Source of the DNA: Wuchereria bancrofti
Taxonomy: Eukaryota; Nematoda; Chromadorea; Rhabditida; Onchocercidae
NCBI GenBank assembly: GCA_005281725.1
Contig: SSBO01000002.1
Coordinates: 76,902 to 140,901 of the forward strand
Direction: 5' to 3'
DNA length: 64,000 bases
The notes below the pieces were generated by a model. The model did not search any database. It was not told the origin of the DNA and was given only the letters and a program-made list of their open reading frames with translations. Shown piece by piece: positions 1-10,800 of this stretch; positions within the stretch are counted from its first letter, which is position 1, and each line of letters begins with the position of its first letter. A program made the position numbers and the translations under genes.

Positions 1-1
1 A

Positions 2-330
2 ATTAAGAAAAGCATGCAATTAATATTAATTATAAAATGAATTTAATAAAAAATAAAATCATGCAGTTAGTATATTACTTGTAAAATTAGTTTAATAAAA
101 AATAAAAGCATGCAATTAATATTAACTATAAAATTAGTTTAATAAAAATAAAAGCATGCAGTTAGTATAATATAAAATTAATTTAAGAACTTAATATAAG
201 TAATTAATATAAAATAAGTAATTAAGAAAAGCATGCAATTAATATTAACTATAAAATTTTTTTTTTTCAATTAATATTAACTATATTTTTAGATTTTTTT
301 TTCAATTAATATTAACTATATTTTTAGAAT
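2..330. repeat. AT-rich tandem repeat, about 47-bp unit
   Basis: The motif CATGCA recurs at positions 13, 60, 109, 155 and 232, each time followed by related AT-rich sequence (ATTAATATTAACTATAAAAT and variants), giving a degenerate unit of about 47 bp. Two shorter copies of a unit containing CAATTAATATTAACTATA follow at about 267-330. Nothing here is coding. Confidence 0.8.
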
Positions 331-1370
331 TAAAGAACCTGAGAACTAGTTTGGGAATTTAACCTATCAATGAAAGAACTGCAAAATCCCGAAATTTAAA
401 AATTAATTCTTAACTTTCAATGAAAAATGATGATAACTTCAAAAACTAAAAGTTGAAAGAAAACTCAAGCGCTAGTTACGGAAATTTTCAAAAAATTTTC
501 AAATTCCGTCAAAAAAAAAGAATTAGATAAAATTATAACACTGTTACTCATCACAATAAATACAATTAGCACAACTGAAATAACAAAAACCGTTAACAAA
601 TAACCATGAATCTCGAGAAATTACAATTAAACTAAAAATACTATCAACTTAACTGGAACACAAGTTGGTACCTAATCTATACAACAAAATTCAACAAAAA
701 ATAAATGAAAGATAACATTAGAATAAAGCAATTTTAATGTTGAAAAAAGGAAAAAAAGAAATTAATAAAAGCAAAAAACTATTTAGAATAATGAACTTTC
801 AATCAGTACTCAAATTAATGCTTAGAGTAAGAAACTTCATAAATTTTTAAGTTCTTACTACAGTACTATCAATGATAAGCTAAACTTTTTTCTTTCAAAA
901 AAAAAAACCACAATTTCTCTCAGATCTCACTAATATTTGAAATTCAATTGCTTCAGTATCATTAGCAAATGTTAATATATCCTAACAAAAAAACATTAAA
1001 AACTGAATGTTATAAACCTAACTATAAAATACAAATGATTAAGAACCTAAACTTTCAACGAAAAAATAGTTACATTAGAAAGAAGAGAAACATAATTAAT
1101 AAGAGCAAATAGTTAATAAACGATAAACTTTCAACAACTGTGAGTAATAAAAAAAAAAAAAAACACAACAAGTATTAGAATCAAAAAATAAAAATAGTTA
1201 ATTGAATTCGAAATGGGGAATAGAATTCTTTTTTCAAATTTTGATCATTTTGCACTATCAATAATAATATATACTAGTATAAGTTCATCTTCCAAAAATT
1301 CAAAATTCGGCTATCAAACGCATTTGGAATTCAATCACTTTTACACTCAATATTAATTCAGAAAGTGAAA
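331..1370. other. AT-rich intergenic DNA, no gene seen
   Basis: About 1 kb of A/T-rich sequence with many short homopolymer runs. I see no open frame with plausible splice sites and no RNA gene. Confidence 0.6.
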
Positions 1371-1688
1371 AATTTTTTTTTTGATTTTTTTATTTTTTTT
1401 TATTTTTTTATCTTTTTTTTTTGTTTTTGTTTTTTTTTTATTTTCATTTTTTTATTTTTTTTGTCTTTTTTATTTTTTTTATTTTTTCTTATTTTTTGTT
1501 TTTTTTTATTTTTTTTATTTTTTTGTCTTTTTTGTTTTTTTTATTTTTTCTTATTTTTTATTTTTTTTTTATTTTTTTATTTTTTTTGTCTTTTTTGTTT
1601 TTTTTATTTTTTCTTATTTTTTATTTTTTTGTTTTTTTTTATTTTATTTTTTTAATTTTTGTTTTTTTTTTCATTTTTAATTTTTTTA
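1371..1688. repeat. T-rich homopolymer-like tract
   Basis: About 320 bases of almost pure T on the plus strand, broken by single A, G or C. A pattern of the form TTTTTTGTCTTTTTTGTTT recurs inside it, so it is a degraded low-complexity satellite. It lies directly downstream of the zinc-finger gene, so that gene's sense strand reads into a long A-rich tract. The long phenylalanine/leucine open frames across it are artefacts of composition. Confidence 0.9.
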
Positions 1689-1789
1689 AAATCTACTAAC
1701 CCGCTTGACCGGCCTCGCTGGATGGAGGGGTGGAGAAATTGTTGAAACAGGCAGCGACAGGTCCACCGCATGGGGAGTACCAGACGGTA

Positions 1790-3360
1790 TTATTGGCCTG
1801 AAACAGCGATTCACTAATTAGGAAAATTATGGAATCATTGTTTTTTTTTTTTTTTTTTACGAGATGAATGTTCTGTTTTCTCTAATCATTCAAAGTTTCG
1901 TCTTTTCAAACTTTCCAATTTTTGATGAATTTCAAACATTTCTCACCTGGAACGAAGAGGTGATGCGTGTCCTCTTCTCTCCCCACAAGATTCAAACGGC
2001 GGCGTTTCACCTGCCTTTCCTTCATTACGGCTGCGCATGCCCTTGGGCACCAGTCAAGGGCATGTAGTTCAATCGCAGCAGCCTTCTGCGCAGCCGTAAA
2101 TGAGGGCGGCAGCAGGAGATAATGCCCACAACGGGCACAGAAGCCTGGAATATACATTTTTAAGATGGTATTTTTTAGACTGAGCCAAATGTATAACTAG
2201 GATTATCGCCGTAAAATACTTACCATCCTGCTTATGCATCCTCGACGTATGGATGCGCCACCCTTTCAACGTCTCAAACTGCCTGTTGCAGATGCCGCAC
2301 ACTGAAAATAAAAAAATATTATTTGCATAGACAGAGCTGATTATCTATCAGTATGGATGTTTTGTCTTTGATTTCATTGATAAAAGTAAATACAAATACA
2401 TGATTCATTTCAAAACTAAAATTAAAAAATTACCGATGTTGACACTTCCTTCCACTCGAACCACCGTGTACGGCTCCGCCTGCGGCATTTGCAACTCCCT
2501 TCGGAGTTGTTCCGGAAGTTCCCCTACATCTGCGGGGCGGAACGCTTCCGGTACTGCCGCAGCCAACGTCGCATTCGTGGCTGGAACCGGGACTTTGATC
2601 GTCCTTGATCTTCTAAAATAAATTTAAATTTAGTCAGATTTATCCGTCTTATGTGACTAGCAAAATTCAATTTTGCTTTAATTTCTCTCCAATACATTAA
2701 ATTAAAGCTTACAAGACGATCTCTCGAACTTCCTCCTCCGGTTCCTCAACACCACTTGCTTCCACCGGTGCCACCGGCACCTCAAGATTTTCTTCACTAT
2801 CTGGCAGAGGGGCAAGCTCTGCTTCCGTTAGCCACTCGGCTTCATCATCACTTTCCGGCAGAGGTGCCCACTCTGCCTCTTCAATATTAAATTCCGGCTC
2901 CTGAGGTGCCGGTCCCTCCTCCATTTCTTCTTCTTCCTCATTCCTCACTTCTTGTTGGGCATTTCGCCCTTCATACTCAGCCAGCCTTCCTTCTGCCTCG
3001 GTCAAGCGGGCCAACAGCAGGCTTTCACGCTGAAATGAATATTATGATTACAATATCATTATGCTCTTAAAACTTTACTACTATTCGATATTCTTAACGT
3101 AAAATTAACGAATCTCATAATTTTCCCATAAAAAAAAAAAAAAAAAAAAACAAATCTCATAAAAAAAAACACCAAGAATAAAGATAATGCAACCAATTTG
3201 TCAGAAATAAATAAATAAAAGAAAAAGCGAAAAATACCTGCTGTGTTCTGCTCATGAATTCCTGTAATGCATAGAGCATTACAGGTTTGTTCTCCAAATA
3301 GCGGAGAACATCTAGCATATCCGGCAAAAGCGGATATGCTTGTTCGTTCGCACCTGACAT
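1790..3360 (-). CDS. unrecognised acidic protein with C2H2 and CCHC-like zinc fingers
   Basis: I do not recognise the family. Six exons join in phase: 3360-3238, 3029-2713, 2612-2434, 2301-2224, 2144-1947 and 1797-1790, giving 300 residues. The ATG lies 13 bases after a TTTCAG acceptor, so spliced-leader addition is plausible. Residues 41-65 look coiled-coil. Residues about 70-147 are strongly acidic and carry a near-repeat (AEWAPLPESDDEAEW and AELAPLPDSEENLE). A C2H2 finger follows, with C208, C211, H224 and H229 (C-x2-C-x12-H-x4-H). Next comes a second cluster, C235-x2-C238, H260, C265 and C269. A basic KRRR patch sits near the C-terminus. The layout suggests a nuclear DNA- or RNA-binding factor, but that is inference. 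The exons are far richer in G+C than the surroundings, with many G/C third positions. Exon 6 adds only two residues before a stop; an alternative ending is described under findings. Confidence 0.7.
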
Positions 3361-4181
3361 CCTTGAAAACAATCTGAAATAAGCTTTACGTTAGCCAAAG
3401 TTCAAATTAAGCAAAAAATAATTATAATAATACGACAGAAATAAATATCATAGGAAAAGGGTTAAGTGAGTATATGCAAATACATCAAAGATTCCAACAT
3501 GTTTGATCCTTACAGAGAGAGTATTATTACTTCTGAGAGCTCTGACATTGATCTATACAGACTGTTAAGTAATCTGTATGACTAAGTAATCTATATGAGT
3601 ATTATTCTATACAAAAAAGAGCTTTTTTCTCTCTTTCTCTTCTTCAGTATTCCTTTAGGGCTAAATCGAGAATAGAACTACTCAATGTTTCAAGCATTTC
3701 TGCTCCATCCTTTCATTTATTGTTAATTTTTGTTTTTGTCTATATTCCAGCAATAATATTCGATCATTGTTAAAATTGAAATTTTATTCGAAGTGTTTAT
3801 GCCTTTTCTCCAACTTTTATTATTTCTATTATTATCATAGCTACTGTTATTAATTATTATTATTATTCGATGAATTTGCATTCTGCACGATTGACATTCC
3901 ATGCATTCATATTTTATCTATACATGAACTTACGCGAGTTACTGCTTCACATGACGTAGCGTAATTTCTGTTCTACGTATAATTATTGTAACTATTAAAT
4001 AATTGATCTCAAAAATTCATTATTTTCTCAATGAATTTATTTTGCTTTTCTTTTTTGTTTGAAAAATTCTCATTACATTTATTGCCTTCTCACATATTTC
4101 GTTTCCTCTTTTGTTTTCTGTTTTGAAATTTAACTAATTCAAATTGTTTCATTTCAGTTACGTGACATCCTTTATTGATTG

Positions 4182-4282
4182 ATATCATTGATTTGTGCAA
4201 TTCCTCTTTTGAATTTATCGTTTTTATAAAAAAAACAATTGTCTATGTTGCAAAAAAGACGAACTTAAAAATTAATTTCAAT
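4182..4282. repeat. direct repeat, copy 1 of 2
   Basis: Starts with ATATCATTGATTTGTGCAAT and matches 4551-4649 almost base for base, with a few substitutions and indels. The offset is 369 bp. Each copy has an AT-rich body; no coding potential and no terminal inverted repeat was noticed. Confidence 0.85.
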
Positions 4283-4550
4283 GATCCTGAGTAAGTATTT
4301 CTACTTTTTCTTAAAAAAATCTGAATTTCATCCCATACTGTTTCAAATTTTCATTTTGCTTTGAAAAAATTGGTTCGCCTTTTGTAATTTTATTCAAATC
4401 TTTCTAAAGTTTATTCCATAATACTAATTCAATTATATACCTCATATTAATGTTGATGACGAATATATGCATGAACACTAGTTATTAACTAATTGCTAAC
4501 TCTAATCCGTAATAGCGATCAGAACGGTCTATTAGATTTAAATTATTAGC

Positions 4551-4649
4551 ATATCATTGATTTGTGCAATTCCTCTTTTGAATTTACCGTTTTTATAAAA
4601 AAACAATTGTGTATGTTGTAAGAAAAGAAAGTTAAAGATTAATTTTAAT
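4551..4649. repeat. direct repeat, copy 2 of 2
   Basis: Second copy of the unit at 4182-4282, diverged by roughly ten differences by eye. Confidence 0.85.
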
Positions 4650-4833
4650 AGAAAGTTCAGTACTAGTAACATTAATTAGTTAATGAGACTTAATTTATAG
4701 GTAAAGTTAGCATTGGAATAGTTACCTATGAAAGTTACCCACGCATGGTTGAAGAAGAACGGAGACAGCACTGTTGCATGCTGGGTAGGTTTGATATGAG
4801 TTGGGAGTGTTATGGTTCAGGAATGTTATCCGG

Positions 4834-7800
4834 ATGAGAGTGTTTGAGCAATATCGGCTTAACGGGATTAGGCGTCAACCGGGATTGTCATTCTTATCAA
4901 TAAGATGGCTAGGTAGTGTACCTGTTTTCCGATTATTCAGGACTCTCTCTACTATATTACCCGCGTGTTTCCTTATCTTTTTATGTCTTATATCTATCGC
5001 TATTATTTTACCCAGTTTTCTGTTCAACGAACTTCTTCCGCAACCATTGCTTCATGGATCGATCACATTTCGGTTTGTTATGATATCATCACCGTTCTTT
5101 ACTAATTCTTAATTAGAGGTTGAAAATAAAGAGGTAAAATGTTGCCCAAGATGGAGTCATAAATGCTTATAGTCATAAATGTAAATATTGTTTTTTAAGC
5201 TAAATTTTGATTGAAAATTATAGTTTAAGTTTATTTAAATGTTCGAATTTTCAGTTTAATGTGATTTAACTTGTTGGATAGAATGAGTTAAACGAAATTA
5301 AATCAAACTAATAAAATTAAAATTTCTTATTAAGGTGCGTTAATTTAAGTGTACGAGATAAACAACAAAAATAACACTTACATTTGTTAAAGGTTTATTA
5401 TTTCCAAGCTATTAAATGAATTAGTGAAAAATTTTGTGCAGTTGATTATTTCAACACTGTGAGTTTATTAAACAAACAAGTAAATTTCTGGCAACACTTC
5501 TTAGTAACGCTAATAAAAATGCTAATATAGCAAAAAAAAAAAAAGTTTCTGGTGAACAGTAATACTAAGTTATAGTTATCTCGACAGCCGTAGTTTTAAT
5601 CGTTGTTGCTTTTTTACTCTTTTTTTTGTAATTCTTTTTTAAGTGCTTTTTGTTTTTTTAGAAGAGGAAAAAGCTCGGAGAAACATCCATGGAATAATCT
5701 GCGGAGCGATTCAAATTTCCAGGAAACCAAACGAATTCTGGCATCAGTAAGACGAGATTTGCTTGAAGCTGCTCATCAGTTGAAAAATGTTAATTTGGAA
5801 CATGAAATAATTACGAAACAAATGGCTGATGCAAGTGTGTAATATTTCGAATTTCTAACAAAGATTCCGAAAATGAACGCAAATTAAAATCATCGTAATA
5901 TCACACATGTTTTTCCGTGATAACAACTGTATCACATACATTTCTGGACTGATAACGTAACGGAGTGTTGTGATTCTGGATTTCTTTGAGCAGTATATAT
6001 TCGTGTTCATAAAGAAGTTCTAGTTCTCACTTCTGGATTCCGTTTTGTTTTCGTGTTATTATGTTTTTATTTGCAGGAAATGAATTGAAAATTCTATTAC
6101 TGGATATCGAAGATATGGAATTATACCGTCGAGAATTGATTGCTAAAAATCGTGTACCACTGTATCTTCCTGCTGCACCTGCTGTTACCTCCAGTAATGA
6201 TTATAAAGACAAAGTAACAATGACGAGTCCGAGCATACCTTCGTTTGAGGCAGTCTTCGATTTCAGGTTGTCCAATTTTCATTTTCCGATTTTTCGGCTG
6301 TTTAATTAAATTAAGGTCGTTTTGATTTTTTTGCGCACTCCATTTTTTTTTATTTTTTATTTTTGTTTTTACATCTACTTCTATCCACTTCTGACATGTT
6401 GATTTTGCTGATTTTTCACTTCATGTATCTTTAACTTTCGCTTCTGTAAAATGCAATTTATCATCTTTACTATATCAGTTGTCATTATTTTAATTGCATA
6501 GAATTCCTGAAGTGAAAAATAAGATTGCTATATTTCAACCATCACAAACTTTTTTCAAGTTTCCAGAATTCTAACCTTTTTGAGATTTCAGGAATGTTAA
6601 TAGTTTCAGATCCATAATTCTTTTCATTTTACTAAAATATCTTTTTTCATGTTTTTTCTTGTCCGCGAAGTCTAAAAAAGTTCTTTTAAGCAAGTGTTCA
6701 ATAGCCGGAAATTTTGGTATTTATATTTACAAACCTGGGGAGAATGCGTCGGAACATGCTGTGAGTTATTACAATTTGTTCAGGTGGGGTTATTTTGTTA
6801 CGGATAATCTGGCATTCTTTTTTTTTTAACAAAAAATGAGCTGAATTAATTGATTATTAAGCAAACAAAATTGCAACTTAAATAAAAAAAAAGTATGTTC
6901 AAAAATGAAGGGATTAGTGACTAAGCTCTAAAACTAAATTGATTTAATTTGCGACTAGCATCGTTGAATTTTTTTTTTTTAGTATTTCATGGTGTGATAA
7001 CTACATTATCAGTAAGGATATAGTGCATTAAATAATCAGGCGGTACTAATATTATTTTCAACTGAACAGATTTTTAATTAATTTTTTTTTTCAGTCAGTT
7101 TCGTATAGTAACCAATCGACCGAATGATGCATGTATTTTGTTTGCATTCGTGGATAACACGAATGATGTAAAAGATTTGAAATACTGGAATAACGGTCGG
7201 AATCATGTCCTTCTAAATGTTGGTGTCAATTCGCTCTCACATTATTCGAATTCAGTTATTGTTTCTGCACTGTACGATTACAGGTAAAATTTGGGTAATA
7301 TCCTGATTCACTTTTCCATTCTATAACAAAAGAAGATATATTTTCTCTCGAGAAAAGTAAAATCAAATGAAAGCACTTAAATTTGACAGTTATTTGGACA
7401 CACCATAATTAATATCTTTCTTTAACAAACATAGGCAATCAGCAGAAAAGTAAAAACTAGTAACCTAGTAAACATCGTAAATAACTGATTTCAAAAAAAG
7501 TTCTATCTTCAGAAGTGTTTTAGGATGTTCAAAGACAATTTCGATATATCTCTGAATGTAAGAGTTCCTAATTATGACAAAAATCACTGGAAACAATTAT
7601 CTCCTTTGTTGCCTTTGGCAAGAAAAGTAAGTTTAGTAGCTCAATTTATTACCAAAATCATTCGGATTTGCTGTAAAGTGTCGCACTTTACAATTGTCGG
7701 TGATAGCAGTGTTGTTTTGAAAATAACATTCGGTAGACTACATCATTAGTTGGTAGCACAGCATGCTTTTTTTCTTTCTTAACCTATTTTTTTTCTAAAA

Positions 7801-10800
7801 ATGTTGAAATAGTATTTTCATCTATTAAATATTATATTGATTTTTGTAAGTTATTCTAAAAACAGAATCATGCGAAAAATTAATTTGCTCACTCTTCAGT
7901 ATCTATTAGCATGTGTTAGCAGAATATCGGAAGAAATTTCATTAAACGTGAAGGAACAGCTGGAATTATTGGCAAGTTCAGCGGAATCTGTTGGCGATCA
8001 GGTATTTCTGGACACCAATTGCCAGGAAAACTGTACTTCAAGAAGTATATACTCAATTCTTTTACTGTGTTTATGTAATAATCAGAAATAACGCAGTAGA
8101 CGGAATTCACACTAAATGGTCGATAGTTCTGATTAGTTTATAATAATTGTCGGAATACTAGTATTAATTCTTACAGCTAGTTCAAGTTTGAAATGAACTT
8201 TCGAAATTTTGAGTACGATGAAAGAGCAAAGCTCGAATTATTCTGATTTGCTTTTATAATTTCAATGTATTTTGTTTGTATGTACTGTGCTTGTAGGTTT
8301 TTGAAATTAGGTAGTGCAGTGTCGGTAGCGACGAAATATTAATGTAGTAATTACGACGATTTGGCTTAGAAAATAGTTTATTATATGCAGAAATACTTCG
8401 CTTACATTACACAAATGTGAGGGAAGTAATAATATGATTTAATTGTTTAGATAATGTTTACTCCGAATCCGTGTTCGCTCTTATACTTTTCCAAACTGGA
8501 CAAAGCCCTACAACTACATTCCATGATCAATTACTCGCCGCCCTTCAATATGGAGCTATACCGGTAATAACCACATTACTGCCACCTTTGCCTTTTATGG
8601 AGTTGTTAGATTGGCGACGAGCTGTATATACTTTACCATTGCAACGATTACCTGAATTGCATTTTATTTTACGCTCCTTTGCACCAGCTGATATTTTGGA
8701 AATGAGACGTCAAGGACGATTTTTGCTGGAAAATTATCTCATTGATAAAAAAGGTTAATTTCATAAAATCAATATATAACATAGCGGTGAAATAAATGAG
8801 CAGGGAGTTAATCATGCATAAGAAGAATAAGAGTAAATAAAAAAAGAGTGAGAAATTACGCGCTACATCTTCAGGGCACAAAATAAGTTATAGCTTCAAT
8901 GATTAGCATTTCTTTTTTCCAGGAAAAACAGTTTTTTTCTTTTTTCGCGAAAAATTTGAGAAATTTTTATTATATGTTATAAAATAATTTTTGCAGTGGT
9001 TACTGAAACATTAATAGCAGCGTTAAGATTCCGTATTGGTGTACCTGGTGAACAAACGATTGCTACACAAGCTAATCCATTGTTTGGTAATCAACAATTC
9101 ACTGCTCCACATTTAGTTCTAGTGAAACCGGTAGATGAAGAATATTTAGGTACTTTTTTGTTTCTCCGTTTAAAATTTCTGTCATTGAATAAACATTTTC
9201 TATAATTCTTCATTTTTCTTCCGTTTATAAACTTCCTTTAGATATTAATGAAGAATTTTCAACTTACTGGAATAAAAAGTTAAAATTGAGCACGTGTAGT
9301 TTATCATTTCAATTTCTGAACCAATCTTCTTAAATTTTTGCGGCAGTGGATAATATCTTTATGACTGTAAATAACTAATGGTTACATTCGTTACATTTAT
9401 ACAAATTTAATTGCAGGACCACGTGAAGCTCCACATATATCTTTTCCTTACACGCATAATTTCACATCTTTTCAAATGGTACATGTTTTTCAGTATCCAT
9501 GTTTTTTGTAGAGTGATGATTATGATATTGGAATGTTATTATTGATGTATCATAATTGACAGTAATTATAACCATGATAGAATTGTTAATATTGATGTAG
9601 ATAATGATAACGATGATAGCGATAACAATGACGACAGTGGTGTATTAACTAACGTTATTGTTTTTAAAAAAAAAAAAAAAAAAAACAAACAAACGTTTTT
9701 TCATATGGAATTATGTGGTAATTATTTCATAGCACACTTAATTCATTTTAGTATTCATATTACTGGTGGAATAGCTTTGGTCGCGTAGCAGGAAGATCAC
9801 TAGAATATATAATTAATGAACCACCATTCCCATCTCAGTTTGAATATGGCGAAGGTCTTGAATGGGGTTTTCGTCCGATTGCTCCACCAGCAAGTGGTGC
9901 AACCTTTTCAAGTTCTCTTGGTGGTAATAGACCACGTGAACAGTTTACAGGTAAATGCCTAATGTTTGTAAATAATTTGTTCAAAAAAATTTAACCTGGA
10001 TATTGGAAGATAACTAGGTGTTTGAACTATAGTAAATTAAAAAAAACCCCAGAATATATTAAACACATGTATATTGATTTGTTAGGTTCGAAAATTTGAA
10101 TAAAAAGCATAATTAAATTAAACGAAACACTAATTAGTAATCATGAAATTCTTTCGGGAAGCTAATAATCAGATTTGTGTGGTATGCGTTTGCGTTTCTT
10201 GTAGTAATTTTGCTCTGAACTCTGTTGCACGTCCAACCAAACATCATCATTTTCTATAATATTGATTTCAGAATTAGTAATCTCAACTTCCTGAATTTTA
10301 TTTTTGAGAACCATCATTTTATTTGTGATATATTTCTGCTTTTCCAGTGGTACTTTTGACATATCAACGAGATGTTGTATTGGCTTCTGCATTGGAAAGG
10401 CTCAACAATATGCCATATTTAAATAAAGTCAGCAAACATTTTTATTTCATTCATTTACATTTACTTTCTTTGTTTTTTTTCTTCATTTCATTTACTGGAT
10501 CTTTAAATATTTTGTTTTTGTTTACTCTTTTTTAAAATTTATCATTTATCATACAGAAAACTCGCTCATTGCATATACAAAATGCAAAGGCAGTGAGAGA
10601 GTTTTTCTCTGCTTCTCTAACGAGCATAGAACCAGTTGAAGTTCAGCAGCACAAGAAATGACTTTGATTGTATAGGGAAGCAAGGAGTGCACTCCACTGG
10701 GTGATGGGAAGTGTAACACTCGCAGTGACGCACCGGTTTCGTAGATGACCGTATTCATTTCTAATGAAGTAATGACTGTGAGCGAAAGTCCCTGAACCTT

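Larger units (their letters stand above)
3361..4833. other. intergenic region between divergent genes
   Basis: About 1.5 kb between the zinc-finger gene (minus) and rib-2 (plus), which are head-to-head, so it should hold both promoters. I see no coding exon. It contains a pair of roughly 100-bp direct repeats, listed separately. A TTCAG acceptor ends at 4820, 13 bases before the rib-2 ATG, and is the likely trans-splice site. Confidence 0.6.

Noticed and set aside
1365..1699. Phenylalanine-rich open frames of 92-99 codons
   Set aside because: They come entirely from the T-rich tract and occur in several frames at once.
4740..4820. Additional upstream coding exon of rib-2 starting at an ATG near 4745
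   Set aside because: The only usable intron would be about 36 bp and the joined frame stops at once; the 4834 start with its membrane anchor fits better.
6610..6690. Longer version of rib-2 exon 4
   Set aside because: The frame stays open from 6610 but would insert a hydrophobic segment in the middle of the conserved FDFS-x-CS block; the 6691 acceptor fits the family exactly.
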